NCBI RefSeq assembly: GCF_001696685.1
Contig: NZ_MBFG01000004.1
Span: 62,001 to 126,000 of the forward strand
From: Nosocomiicoccus ampullae
GTDB lineage: Bacteria > Bacillota > Bacilli > Staphylococcales > Salinicoccaceae
DNA length: 64,000 nucleotides
Reading direction: 5' to 3'
Shown here: positions 37,769-46,597 of the stretch, piece by piece
Layout of the letters: the number at the start of each line of letters is the position of its first letter
Position numbering within the stretch: the stretch's first letter is position 1
Made by a program: the position numbers and the translations under genes
The notes under the pieces: generated by a model
What the model saw: the letters and a program-made list of their open reading frames with translations, nothing else
What the model was told of the DNA's origin: nothing
The model's database searches: none

Positions 37769-37799
37769 AAAGAGTACTGATCTTTCAGTACTCTTTTTT
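37769..37799 (+). terminator. Permease gene terminator
   Basis: AGAGTACTGA / TCAGTACTCT with a 4-base loop and TTTTTTA. Confidence 0.88.
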
Positions 37800-37811
37800 A
37801 GAGGTGAAACG

Positions 37812-38567
37812 ATGATTATTACGACGCCATTAAAGTACGATGCAGCACTGCGCGATGAGACTATTGAGTTAGGAAAAAAGTACAATATAGAATTTGTTGA
37901 GCGTTATAAACAAAGCGTGAAACAACTAAGGTCTAGAAGTAACGATATACTCATTATCGGAAAAGAAAAAGTACAGTATATATCAGAAGAAGGTACATTC
38001 ACGTATCATCCGAATTTTGCTCAAGTCCGATTACGACGCTTACTAAAAGGTGAAGACGATCCATTTTTAGAAGCCACAAATCTAAGAAAGAACGATAAAA
38101 TATTGGACTGCACAATGGGACTCGCATCAGACAGCTTAATCGCAGCCCATGTAACGGATAGTGTTACATCTCTCGAGTCCGTTCGTAGCATATATTTGAC
38201 TGTGTCTATAGGGTTAATAAAATATCGCTATACGTTACAACAATTAGAGAAGGCTTCAAAGCGTTTAACAACATATAATGTAGACGCATATTCATACTTA
38301 AAAGAACAACCAGAAAATAGTTATGACGTCGTCTATTTCGACCCGATGTACGATGAAGCGGTACAATCTGAAGGTATAGACTCATTAAAGCAACATGCAA
38401 ACTATGCAAATTTAACAGAAGAAGTAATTGAAGAGGCAAAACGTGTGGCAGCTAAAAGAGTTGTTTTAAAAGCGCATTATAATAGTCCCTTATTTAAACA
38501 ATTTGGATTTATGCAATGCATTCGTAAAAACACCGTATCGCATTATGGAGTTTTACTCACATCATAA
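37812..38567 (+). CDS. Putative SAM-dependent methyltransferase (RsmJ-like, PF04445)
   Basis: Class I methyltransferase-type protein of 251 residues. The SAM motif region is ILDCTMGLASDSLIAA, followed by SLESVRSIYLT, and the catalytic-type DPMYDEA in VVYFDPMYDEAVQ. The fold and the DPMY motif place it with RsmJ-like proteins, a group that includes 16S rRNA guanine-N2 methyltransferase in Gamma-proteobacteria. The target in this lineage is unknown. AGAGGTGAAACG precedes the start. Confidence 0.75.
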   Translation: MIITTPLKYDAALRDETIELGKKYNIEFVERYKQSVKQLRSRSNDILIIGKEKVQYISEEGTFTYHPNFAQVRLRRLLKGEDDPFLEATNLRKNDKILDCTMGLASDSLIAAHVTDSVTSLESVRSIYLTVSIGLIKYRYTLQQLEKASKRLTTYNVDAYSYLKEQPENSYDVVYFDPMYDEAVQSEGIDSLKQHANYANLTEEVIEEAKRVAAKRVVLKAHYNSPLFKQFGFMQCIRKNTVSHYGVLLTS

Positions 38568-38702
38568 AGACTTTATTTTTCCTTCATACGTTTAATAATA
38601 GAATCGATCGATATTAATCTGTATAATGGAAATTGATATAATATTTCGTTTGCAATAGTTATTTTGAAGTGCATAAAAGAATTTAAATTTAAGGAGATTA
38701 TT

Positions 38703-39575
38703 ATGAAGATAGCATACATTATCGATAGTACAGCGGATCTCGATCCAGCTTATGAAAATCACCCAGATATTTATCGAGTGAGTCTTCACGTGACATATGA
38801 AAATGGCGACGTGATTGAGGACTCTAAAGATGAAACTAAAATTCAAGAATTTTACAGAAGGTTAAAAAAAGAAAAGACGCCACCAAAGTCATCACAGCCA
38901 TCGCCTCAAGCGTTTATGGACGTATTAGATAAAATCGTCGAAAAAGGCTATGACGCAGTGATTGGTATTACTTTATCTGCAAAACTTAGTGGAACGTTCC
39001 AAACGATGCAGATGATTATGGAAGAATATAAAGACAAGATTCAAGTGTATCCAATCAACTCTGAAAACACATCTTACGTCATCGGTAGTATGGTCGAACA
39101 AGCGATGGAACTTGATGAATCAGGTGTTGAAATTGACAAGATTATCGAGCACTTAAAGTGGGTGGCAAGTGAATCAGAGGTATATTTACTCGTTAAAGAT
39201 TTACACAACCTTGTAAAAGGTGGTCGTCTCGGTTCTGCATCGGCAGTTCTCGGCTCGTTATTACGCATTCGTCCAATTATGAAGTTTGATAACGATGAAG
39301 GCGTTAAGTTATACGAAAAAGTACGCACAGATCGTCGAGTCATGGCGAAATGGGTTGAAATATTAGTTGAAAAGTATGAACGCTTTAAAGGGAATTTAGA
39401 TGTTGTAGTTGTTCACGGTGATGTGGAACAAGACGCATTAAAAATTGTTGAAAACTTTAAAGAAAAGTTCCCGGATATTAAATACCACGTCTATTACCTA
39501 GGAACAGTACTTGGAGTACATGGTGGTAATGGCGCAATTGGTATGGCATTTATTCCAAATCAATACGAAAAATAA
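38703..39575 (+). CDS. DegV family fatty-acid-binding protein
   Basis: Cytosolic lipid carrier of 290 residues (FakB-like fold). N-terminal IAYIIDSTADLD, the SSQPSPQAF motif, TLSAKLSGTFQT with the fatty-acid carboxylate contacts, and the C-terminal GTVLGVHGGNGAIGMAF are all typical. FakB proteins present fatty acids to kinase FakA; whether this copy is a FakB or another DegV member is not decided. Start 38703 follows AAGGAGATT; an ATG at 38664 lacks a site. Confidence 0.9.
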   Translation: MKIAYIIDSTADLDPAYENHPDIYRVSLHVTYENGDVIEDSKDETKIQEFYRRLKKEKTPPKSSQPSPQAFMDVLDKIVEKGYDAVIGITLSAKLSGTFQTMQMIMEEYKDKIQVYPINSENTSYVIGSMVEQAMELDESGVEIDKIIEHLKWVASESEVYLLVKDLHNLVKGGRLGSASAVLGSLLRIRPIMKFDNDEGVKLYEKVRTDRRVMAKWVEILVEKYERFKGNLDVVVVHGDVEQDALKIVENFKEKFPDIKYHVYYLGTVLGVHGGNGAIGMAFIPNQYEK

Positions 39576-39578
39576 TAT

Positions 39579-39616
39579 AAAAGGCACGTTTCCTAAACTT
39601 AGGGAACGTGCCTTTG
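39579..39616. terminator. Shared terminator of degV and the 115-residue gene
   Basis: AAAGGCACGTTTCCTAA / TTAGGGAACGTGCCTTT (one bulge/mismatch), a long stem with a 2-3-base loop between convergent genes. Confidence 0.85.
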
Positions 39617-39619
39617 TTA

Positions 39620-39967
39620 TTATTTTCTTAATGATGCTAAGAAACTTAAAATTGAAAGTGATGCTAGTTTAAGTGATGATTTTGACTCGTCAAAGCTATC
39701 TCCAGCTAAGTAGTGCTTTACAGCTGCCGCACTCATAACGATCGATGCCATTAACGAACCGAGGCGTCCGAATGTTTTACTAACTAGTGATAAGCTCATT
39801 AACACTGCGCCGACACTTTCTAAGTAGCCAGCAATTAACATTTCTCTAGAGTTTACATTGAATTTTTTCTCAAAGTCTTCTCCAAGTTCACCGTTCGCTC
39901 TTACTTTATTTACACCTGACTGGTAGATGTTTGATGCAACGTACCAGTTAATAATATGTCTAAACAT
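39620..39967 (-). CDS. Small membrane protein of unknown function
   Basis: 115-residue protein with two to three probable helices (about 45-65, 70-88 and 98-113). The N-terminal half contains SGVNKVRANGELGEDFEKKF. It might be related to DoxX-like small membrane proteins, but this is weak. The ribosome site GAAGGAGTG lies 8-9 bases before the start. It is in the same direction as the neighbouring exporter but 64 bp apart. Confidence 0.65.
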   Translation of the reverse strand: MFRHIINWYVASNIYQSGVNKVRANGELGEDFEKKFNVNSREMLIAGYLESVGAVLMSLSLVSKTFGRLGSLMASIVMSAAAVKHYLAGDSFDESKSSLKLASLSILSFLASLRK

Positions 39968-40031
39968 AATTGTCCACTCCTTCTAATTGTCTATTATACA
40001 ATGTATCCAATTCATACGTATGTTAAACGCT

Positions 40032-41012
40032 CTAAAACAAAATTAATACAAAATATGTAATAATCGATAGTAAACTCGATGTGACTAAGAGAGATACCAT
40101 CGGTGCTTTTGCTTTGTTAAAGAGAGTTTTAAACGAAACGTTTAAACCGAGGCCAACCATTGCCATAATCATAAAGAACTTCGCTATTTCGTCAACGATA
40201 CTCGACACATTGCTCGGAATATCTATAAACGTATTGACGACAGCAAGTAATAAAAAGCCGATTAAAAAATATGGGAAATTCACTTTTTGTCTATCATTCG
40301 TGCTGTTATTTCGCTTTGACCATATGTACATTAATGCAAAGCTCACCGGCACGAGTAAAAATACACGAGACAATTTTGCGAGTAACGCATACGCGAGACT
40401 ATCGTCACTTACTCCACCTGCTAATACGACTTGTGCAATTTCATGTAAGCTGATTCCAGCCCACATGCCGTACACTGTGTCTGTCATTGAAACGACCGGG
40501 TATAAGAATGTGTAAATGAGTGCGAAAAACGTCCCGACGAGCGATATTAAACCGATGCTAATCGCTGTGTCTTCTTCATCACTTTTAATAATCGACGATA
40601 CCGCACCGATCGCAGCGGCACCGCATATGCCTGTACCAAATCCAAGTAATAACGCGATGTCTTCATTACCTTTAAGTAGCTTATTGATGAACATTAATGG
40701 GAACACACTAAAAAGAATTACGAAAACACCACCGACGAGTAGCCATAGACCATCAGTTGCGATTGTATATAAGTTAAGTTTTAGTCCGTATAAAATAATC
40801 GCGACACGTAGTAACTTTTTAGATACGAACGTAATGCCGTCGGATAATAGTTCTGGGTAACCTAGAGTATTTCTGTAAATCATAGAGATAATAATCGCAA
40901 TTGCAAGCGCTCCAATACTCGATAGTAACGGTAGTTGAGCGAGTATATAACTGATTGAAGCAATTAGTATTGTAAATAAAATGCCATATGTAAATAACTT
41001 TTTATTTTTCAT
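40032..41012 (-). CDS. YeiH/YadS-type (UPF0324) putative sulfate exporter
   Basis: Membrane protein of 326 residues with about 9-10 helices, from the Cons_hypoth698 (YeiH) family annotated as putative sulfate exporters. Diagnostic segments are LRVAIILYGLKLNL, GFGTGICGAAAIGAVSSI and GISLHEIAQVVLAGG. Actual substrate is unproven. AGGAGGGGGAA lies 5 bases before the start. No LysR regulator is next to it, unlike in many genomes. Confidence 0.88.
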   Translation of the reverse strand: MKNKKLFTYGILFTILIASISYILAQLPLLSSIGALAIAIIISMIYRNTLGYPELLSDGITFVSKKLLRVAIILYGLKLNLYTIATDGLWLLVGGVFVILFSVFPLMFINKLLKGNEDIALLLGFGTGICGAAAIGAVSSIIKSDEEDTAISIGLISLVGTFFALIYTFLYPVVSMTDTVYGMWAGISLHEIAQVVLAGGVSDDSLAYALLAKLSRVFLLVPVSFALMYIWSKRNNSTNDRQKVNFPYFLIGFLLLAVVNTFIDIPSNVSSIVDEIAKFFMIMAMVGLGLNVSFKTLFNKAKAPMVSLLVTSSLLSIITYFVLILF

Positions 41013-41141
41013 AGGTTCCCCCTCCTATACTTAATATTATAATCTAATAATATCTATACTTGGTCAACATGTTAAATGTGTTATAACGTAGCTTTAATAT
41101 GATAAACTAGAACTGTTAACACTCATAAAGGAGACATCTAT

Positions 41142-41804
41142 ATGAAAGTCGCACTATTTGATTTTGACGGAACACTTTATCCATATGAAACGTTCCAAAC
41201 ACTTCGATACCATATGCGTGACAATCCAAAATATAAAAAGTACTATAAACACTTTGTTCGTCGCTTTGCACCGACGTATTTTGGGCACAAATTAAAACTC
41301 GTTCCAGAACTCCAATTTCAAAATAAAGCATTAGAATCCTATATTTATGCATTTAAAGGTGCTTCTAAAGATGAAGTGGAGACATTTTTCAGTGAAGTCG
41401 GAGAAGCGATGAGAGAACAGTTAAACCAAACGGTGGTCGAAAGGCTACAATGGTTACGTGATAACGACTACTATACGATTTTAATTTCAGGTGCATTTCA
41501 ACCGATGTTAAAGGCGATGTTTAAAGATGAATTTAGCCACATTATCGGTTCAGAAGTGAATTACAATAAGAAGGGCGTCCTATCGACTAAAATACCATTT
41601 GTACGAGTATTTGGTGCGAGGAAAATCGATTTAATTCGTAACCATTTAAAACATAAAAATATCGACTGGGATAAAAGCCATGCATATAGCGATAGTGCGA
41701 CGGATTTAAGCATGTTAAAGCTCGTAGGGCATCCAGTCGTAGTGAAACCAGATACGAACCTTAAAATCATCGCAAATAAAAATGGATGGGAAATTTTAAA
41801 TTAA
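41142..41804 (+). CDS. HAD-IB family hydrolase
   Basis: Phosphatase-type protein of 220 residues. Motif I FDFDGTLYPYE, motif II ILISGAF, basic residue in GARKIDLI, motif IV YSDSATDLSML. The class IB arrangement is like SerB and related phosphatases, so it is a second candidate for phosphoserine phosphatase, but it lies 13 kb from serCA. AAAGGAGAC precedes the start. It is followed after 12 bases by a small PH-domain-like gene. Confidence 0.82.
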   Translation: MKVALFDFDGTLYPYETFQTLRYHMRDNPKYKKYYKHFVRRFAPTYFGHKLKLVPELQFQNKALESYIYAFKGASKDEVETFFSEVGEAMREQLNQTVVERLQWLRDNDYYTILISGAFQPMLKAMFKDEFSHIIGSEVNYNKKGVLSTKIPFVRVFGARKIDLIRNHLKHKNIDWDKSHAYSDSATDLSMLKLVGHPVVVKPDTNLKIIANKNGWEILN

Positions 41805-41816
41805 AGGATGATAATT

Positions 41817-42146
41817 ATGTCATTAATAAACATCAATGAATCAGAACTATATCCGACAGAGTCATTCGGACCAGCGGTCGAAGGTACGTTAATTTATAAT
41901 GTACAAGGACAAGCAGAGTGGGAAGGTGCATTCATTACAACGAATGAACGTCTTATAATGAATGTCAATATGAACGGTGAAGCATACCGCAGAGTATTTG
42001 ATTATAAAGATATTAAAGACGTATATCAGAATGAGCACGGGCTATTTATTGAATTCCCTGAAGGTATGGGGAAAATCGCACTCGTAGAGACGAAAACAGG
42101 CAAAGAAGAGACATTTGTTGAATATGTTAAAAAGAAGTTAGGTTAA
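41817..42146 (+). CDS. Small bacterial PH-domain-like protein
   Basis: 109-residue protein rich in beta-strands: VEGTLIYNVQGQAEWEGAFITTNERLIM, YRRVFDYKDIKDVYQ, GLFIEFPEGMGKIALVETKTG (cut: TTNERLIM, FDYKDIKDV). The TNxRL plus YKDI spacing is typical of YokE/bPH-type domains. Start 41817 has AAAGG 9 bases before; ATG 41808 overlaps it. Its function is unknown. Confidence 0.65.
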   Translation: MSLININESELYPTESFGPAVEGTLIYNVQGQAEWEGAFITTNERLIMNVNMNGEAYRRVFDYKDIKDVYQNEHGLFIEFPEGMGKIALVETKTGKEETFVEYVKKKLG

Positions 42147-42233
42147 CTTAAAAAAGATAAGTTCTAGGCTTTTATAACGATATTGAGACATATATAATAA
42201 TAATTGAATATGAAATAGGGAGATCGATTCAAT

Positions 42234-43709
42234 ATGGCAAATGAGGAGAAGAAAAATGTAGTCCTTATTGGGGGCGGCATTATGAGTGCAACGCTAGGTG
42301 CGCTCATTAAAGAGTTAGAACCAAGCTGGAATATTAAGATGTTTGAAACGCTAGAAGCTCCTGCTCTAGAAAGTTCAAGTCCATGGAACAACGCAGGTAC
42401 AGGGCACTCAGCACTATGTGAGTTAAACTACACACCAGAAGACGCTAACGGCAACGTTGACATTACTAAAGCGGTAAACGTCAATGAAAAATGGCAAACG
42501 TCATTACAATATTGGGCACATTTAGTAAATTCAGGTCAGTTAAAAGCCCCAGAAAAATTTATTAAAAAAGTACCGCACTTAAGCTACGTCGAAGGTAAAG
42601 AAAACGTGGCATTTTTAAAGAAACGTCAAGAACTATTAAAAGACCAACCATTATTTGAAGGTATGGAATTTAGCAGTGATAAAGAAACGTTAGAACAGTG
42701 GATGCCGCTTATGATGGGAGGACGCGAGTCATTCGATGACATCGCTGCAACGTATATCGATAAAGGTACAGACGTTAACTTTGGAGAGTTAACGAAGCAA
42801 TTATTCGATAATCTAGAAGAACAAGGCGCCTCATTACAATATAAACATGAAGTCGTAGATTTAAAGAGAATTGACGACAGTAAATGGGAAGTTCAAGTGA
42901 AAGATTTAACGACTGGTAGATCAGAATTCCATATTGCGGACTTCGTATTTATCGGTGCAGGTGGCGGAAGTTTACCACTGTTACAAAAGACAAAATTACC
43001 AGAGTCTAAAAACATCGGTGGTTTCCCAGTGAGTGGACTTTTCCTCGTCTGTCAAGATGAAGAGATCGTTAACCAACATGAAGGAAAAGTATACGGTAAA
43101 GCAAAAGTTGGTGCCCCACCAATGTCAGTACCACACTTAGACACACGTTATATCGATGGTAAGAAATCATTACTGTTCGGACCGTTCGCAGGATTTTCTC
43201 CGAAGTTCTTAAAAACAGGGTCATACTTCGATTTAATTGGTTCTGTAAAACCAAACAACGTGTTTACAATGCTTGCTTCAGGAGCGAAAGAAATTCCATT
43301 AACAAAATATTTAATTAGCCAATTATTACTATCAGACAACGATAGAATTGAAGAGTTAAGAGAATTCGTTCCAACAGCGAAAAAAGAAGATTGGGATACA
43401 ATCATAGCAGGACAACGTGTTCAAGTCATTAAAGATACAGACAAAGGAAAAGGAACATTAATGTTCGGAACAGAAACAATCGTTTCTGAAGACGGAACTG
43501 TCGCAGCGTTACTCGGAGCATCACCAGGTGCTTCAACATCAACTGATGCGATGATCAACGTATTAAAACACTCATTTAAAGATTCGTTTGAAAAGTGGGA
43601 AGCGGAACTTAAAAAGATGATTCCGTCTTATGGTAAAAAACTTTCAGACGAAAGAGACTTATATAACGTCATAGACAAAGAAGTACGTGAAGTACTAAAA
43701 ATTAACTAA
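42234..43709 (+). CDS. mqo: Malate:quinone oxidoreductase, Mqo1 type
   Basis: FAD-dependent malate:quinone oxidoreductase of 491 residues on the cytoplasmic membrane face, TCA cycle. Rossmann motif [12 protein letters not shown] at the start, then [66 protein letters not shown] and [11 protein letters not shown]. The segments [20 protein letters not shown] and SPKFLKTGS match S. aureus Mqo1 closely. It is one of two paralogues in this window; this copy is the better candidate for true malate oxidation. A terminator follows. Confidence 0.93.
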   Translation: MANEEKKNVVLIGGGIMSATLGALIKELEPSWNIKMFETLEAPALESSSPWNNAGTGHSALCELNYTPEDANGNVDITKAVNVNEKWQTSLQYWAHLVNSGQLKAPEKFIKKVPHLSYVEGKENVAFLKKRQELLKDQPLFEGMEFSSDKETLEQWMPLMMGGRESFDDIAATYIDKGTDVNFGELTKQLFDNLEEQGASLQYKHEVVDLKRIDDSKWEVQVKDLTTGRSEFHIADFVFIGAGGGSLPLLQKTKLPESKNIGGFPVSGLFLVCQDEEIVNQHEGKVYGKAKVGAPPMSVPHLDTRYIDGKKSLLFGPFAGFSPKFLKTGSYFDLIGSVKPNNVFTMLASGAKEIPLTKYLISQLLLSDNDRIEELREFVPTAKKEDWDTIIAGQRVQVIKDTDKGKGTLMFGTETIVSEDGTVAALLGASPGASTSTDAMINVLKHSFKDSFEKWEAELKKMIPSYGKKLSDERDLYNVIDKEVREVLKIN

Positions 43710-43715
43710 AATAAC

Positions 43716-43746
43716 GCCTAGCGATACTAAGTCGCTAGGCTTTTTT
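43716..43746 (+). terminator. mqo terminator
   Basis: GCCTAGCGA / TCGCTAGGC stem with a 7-base loop and TTTTTTACT. Confidence 0.9.
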
Positions 43747-43764
43747 ACTGGATTCTCTAGAAAG

Positions 43765-43811
43765 TTATAACGCTATCGGTTATAATATAATAACGATAGA
43801 AATAACGATAG
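43765..43811 (+). promoter_or_regulatory. Promoter/operator repeats before the MerR-like gene
   Basis: TTATAAC-N7-GTTATAA (43765-43785) is an inverted repeat running into a TATAAT (43781-43786). It is followed by two copies of TAACGATAG (43791-43799, 43803-43811) exactly 12 bp apart, the second joined to the GGAG ribosome site. The arrangement looks like an autoregulatory region for the downstream DNA-binding protein. Binding is inferred. Confidence 0.55.
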
Positions 43812-43822
43812 GAGAGACGACA

Positions 43823-44617
43823 ATGCAAACACCAGTGTATTATTCAACGGCACAAGTGACAGATATGGTCGAATTGTCTGATCAAAACGTACGTAAATAC
43901 TTCCGTATGCTAGAAGAACGTGGATATGAAGTGACACGTGACGAATACCAACGACGTCTATTTTCTCAAAATGACGTGCTTATATTACAAGAGATGATCA
44001 AAATCTCTAAAGAACCTGGGTATACGTTAGAGCTCGCTGCAGATGAAGTATTAAAACAAGCAGATGATATTATAGAAAAAAATAAAGAAGAGAAAAATGA
44101 CGTTGCGTCGAATGAAGAGGTACTAAAAGCACTACGACTCGTCGTCGATAAGCTAGAAGAAATGCGTCAGGAAAACGTAGAACTTCATCAAAATATTAAA
44201 ACGCTCGTATCACGACTCGACCGTTATGACGAAAATCTACTCGATACGAAAGAGCAACAAAAACTCCTCGTATCAGAAGTATCATCTATTAAAGAGGATC
44301 TTCAACATTCTGCAGAAAAAGTAGAATCTGATAATAAAGAGCTAGAAGAAATTGAAGCATCGATTCCAAAAGAAGAAACAACAGAAGAGCCATCAGACGT
44401 AGAAGAAACTGAAGAAGTTAAAGATGAGTCTGAAGAGATAAAAGAAGAAATTCAAGAAGAATCAAAAACTGAAAGCGAAGATAATCGAGATAGTTACGAT
44501 ATGAATGATTATCAACCGAAAGAGACGGACAAAGAAGAGAACGAAGAATCTTCTCAAGTGACATTTACTCCAGAGAAAAAGAAAAAAGGGTTTCTCGCAC
44601 GATTATTCGGAGGTTAA
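43823..44617 (+). CDS. RacA-like MerR-HTH, coiled-coil protein with C-terminal membrane-targeting helix
   Basis: 264-residue protein. Residues 1-75 form a MerR-type winged helix (YYSTAQVTDMVELSDQNVRKYFR, cut: SDQNVRKYFRMLEERGY). About 105-175 is predicted coiled coil (VDKLEEMRQENVELHQNI), about 175-250 is acidic and disordered, and the last residues KKKKGFLARLFGG look like a short amphipathic membrane-binding helix. The combination resembles RacA, which bridges origin DNA and the cell pole in Bacillus, and DUF3967-type proteins. A transcription regulator role is the alternative. A parS-like site follows its stop. Confidence 0.7.
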   Translation: MQTPVYYSTAQVTDMVELSDQNVRKYFRMLEERGYEVTRDEYQRRLFSQNDVLILQEMIKISKEPGYTLELAADEVLKQADDIIEKNKEEKNDVASNEEVLKALRLVVDKLEEMRQENVELHQNIKTLVSRLDRYDENLLDTKEQQKLLVSEVSSIKEDLQHSAEKVESDNKELEEIEASIPKEETTEEPSDVEETEEVKDESEEIKEEIQEESKTESEDNRDSYDMNDYQPKETDKEENEESSQVTFTPEKKKKGFLARLFGG

Positions 44618-44625
44618 GTATTATT

Positions 44626-44641
44626 TGTTTCACATGAAACG
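44626..44641. other. parS-like site
   Basis: TGTTTCACATGAAACG differs from the parS consensus TGTTTCACGTGAAACA at two of 16 positions, one at the centre (CA-CATG instead of CACGTG). It lies 9 bp after the RacA-like gene and 18 kb from the better site at serC. Confidence 0.5.
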
Positions 44642-44683
44642 TGTTACAATACTTAAGAGATTATTGTGTGGACGTAATATTAT

Positions 44684-44711
44684 GACTGCCACTTTTAGTG
44701 GCAGTTTTTTT
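44684..44711 (+). terminator. Terminator before the DAHP synthase gene
   Basis: ACTGCCAC / GTGGCAGT with a 5-base loop and seven T. It ends the MerR-like transcript, or acts as an attenuator if aroA transcription starts upstream. No T-box elements were found. Confidence 0.82.
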
Positions 44712-44734
44712 GCAGTTAGATAGGAGGATTGTTT

Positions 44735-45748
44735 GTGATTATTCACATTTCACAAAACGCATGTGAAAACCAAATCGATGAAATTACACAGTTCGTTGAG
44801 TCGATGGGCTTAAATGCACATCGTTCCAACGGTTCAAATAGAATTATTTTAGGCTTAACAGGAGACGTATCTAAGGTAGATGTGAACACGCTGAAAAAAT
44901 ATCATATCGTAGAAGGTGTATATCGTATTACCGCGCCTTATAAAAAAGCAAACCGTCAATTCCATGAAAAAGACAGTATTATCGATATCGGCGGTGTTAA
45001 AATTGGAGGGCCACACTTTTTAATGTGTGCTGGGCCTTGTTCTGTCGAGAACGAGACGGATACAATAGAACTCGCTAAACAGCTAAAGGCATCTGGTGCG
45101 AACGCGTTAAGAGGCGGAGCATTTAAACCAAGAACATCACCATATAGTTTCCAAGGCCTTGGCGTGGAAGGGTTAAAAATTTTAAATGAAGCAAAAAAGG
45201 AAACCGGACTTCCAATCGTTTCAGAACTTATGGGAACAGAACATTTAGATACATTTGTTGACATGGTTGACGTCATTCAAATCGGTGCACGTAATATGCA
45301 GAACTTTGATCTATTAAAAGCAATCGGCCAAACAGATAAACCAATTCTTTTAAAGCGCGGTATGTCAGCAAAAATTGAAGAATGGTTAATGAGTGCAGAA
45401 TATATATTAGCAGGTGGCAATAAAAACGTTATTTTCTGTGAGCGCGGTATCCGTACGTTTGAAGATGCAACTCGTAATACGCTAGATATTCAAGCAGTAC
45501 CTGTTGTACAAAAAGAGTCACATTTACCAATCGTCGTCGATCCATCTCATGCAGCAGGTATTCGTTACGTCATTCCGTCAATGGCAAAAGCAGCGGTAAT
45601 GGCAGGGGCTAATGGACTTCAAATCGAAGTGCACCAAAATCCTGAAAAAGCATGGAGTGATGGTCAACAATCGTTAACACCTGAAGAGTTTAGTGATTTA
45701 ATGTCGACGATACAATTATTGCTCCAAATGGAAGGCAAGACATTATAA
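44735..45748 (+). CDS. aroF: 3-deoxy-7-phosphoheptulonate synthase with ferredoxin-like domain
   Basis: First enzyme of the shikimate pathway: condenses phosphoenolpyruvate and erythrose-4-phosphate to DAHP. The 337-residue type I-beta enzyme has a C-terminal barrel with metal Cys in MCAGPCSVE, GGAFKPRTSPYSFQG, QIGARNMQN, LLKRGMS, ERGIRTFE and DPSHAAG. The first about 85 residues are a ferredoxin-like/ACT-like regulatory domain as in Thermotoga, not the chorismate mutase domain found in S. aureus. Tyr or Phe feedback is therefore likely. GTG 44735 lies 7 bases after AGGAGG; a TTG at 44729 is too close. Confidence 0.9.
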   Translation: MIIHISQNACENQIDEITQFVESMGLNAHRSNGSNRIILGLTGDVSKVDVNTLKKYHIVEGVYRITAPYKKANRQFHEKDSIIDIGGVKIGGPHFLMCAGPCSVENETDTIELAKQLKASGANALRGGAFKPRTSPYSFQGLGVEGLKILNEAKKETGLPIVSELMGTEHLDTFVDMVDVIQIGARNMQNFDLLKAIGQTDKPILLKRGMSAKIEEWLMSAEYILAGGNKNVIFCERGIRTFEDATRNTLDIQAVPVVQKESHLPIVVDPSHAAGIRYVIPSMAKAAVMAGANGLQIEVHQNPEKAWSDGQQSLTPEEFSDLMSTIQLLLQMEGKTL

Positions 45749-45789
45749 GCCTATAAGTGCTATAGTCATGTTTTAATTAAAGGAGAGTT

Positions 45790-46569
45790 ATGAATAAATC
45801 AATTCAAAGCCACGCGATGGTCATTATGATGTTAATCGTTATCGTGACATTTATAATCGCATTTATCGTTTCGATGAGTTACTTAGTGGAATCGGAGGAC
45901 GAGCCTTTGTATACATTTGAAGAAGCGTTACAACTACAATTAAATAATGGAACAGAAGATTTAAAATTTGATTCGGGCTACCTTGTACCTGCGACAGATG
46001 AAGATATTAAAAATGCTATGGACCCTAAACACCAAGGCGTATTTCAGTTTGTACAACTAGATAATCAGTCAAAAATCTCTGTTGAAGATGCTAATGAATT
46101 GTTAAAAGACTCAGGTGTTTTAAAAGATACTGGTGAATTTTTTGTTCAGGCAGAAAAAGAATATAATGTGAATGCATTATATTTAATAGCACATGCAAAA
46201 ATAGAAACAGGTAACGGAAAGTCAGAGCTCGCAAAAGGAATTAAAGTTGATGGAACTACGTACTATAATTACTTTGGGATTGGAGCATTTGATATCGGGG
46301 CGATAAAAACAGGAAGCAGTTATGCCAAAAAAGCAAATTGGGATTCAAAAGAGAACGCAATTCTCGGTGGTGCGAAATTTATTAAAGAGCATTATTTTGA
46401 TAATAATCAAGTAACGCTCTACGATATGAGATGGAATCCAAACTCGCCAGGAACGCATTTATATGCGACGGATATAAAATGGCCAGATTCTATTGCTAGA
46501 GTGTTAGAATCACATTACGAAGCAGTACAATTAAAGCCGGATTTTATAGAGAAAGACATATATAAATAG
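45790..46569 (+). CDS. sagB: SagB-like membrane-anchored glucosaminidase
   Basis: Endo-beta-N-acetylglucosaminidase of 259 residues that trims glycan strands of new peptidoglycan. The N-terminal helix (about 11-32) anchors it, and the GH73 domain (about 110-245) has catalytic Glu in AHAKIETGNGKS, with NYFGIGAFD, GGAKFIKEHYF and MRWNPNSPGTHLYATDI. Sequence order and anchor match S. aureus SagB, which acts with SpdC. The spdC gene is not in view. AAAGGAG lies 5 bases before the start. Confidence 0.85.
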   Translation: MNKSIQSHAMVIMMLIVIVTFIIAFIVSMSYLVESEDEPLYTFEEALQLQLNNGTEDLKFDSGYLVPATDEDIKNAMDPKHQGVFQFVQLDNQSKISVEDANELLKDSGVLKDTGEFFVQAEKEYNVNALYLIAHAKIETGNGKSELAKGIKVDGTTYYNYFGIGAFDIGAIKTGSSYAKKANWDSKENAILGGAKFIKEHYFDNNQVTLYDMRWNPNSPGTHLYATDIKWPDSIARVLESHYEAVQLKPDFIEKDIYK

Positions 46570-46597
46570 GAGTAACGCTATGCGTTACTCCTCTTTT
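46568..46597. terminator. Shared terminator of sagB and fdhD
   Basis: AGGAGTAACGC / GCGTTACTCCT with a 3-base loop, followed by CTTTTGC. Both genes end within it. The core TAACGCTATGCGTTA is identical (opposite strand) to the palindrome at 29271-29285. Confidence 0.85.

Noticed and set aside
44642..44734. Possible T-box or attenuator ahead of DAHP synthase
   Set aside because: Only a simple terminator hairpin is present; no conserved T-box sequence or specifier loop was found.
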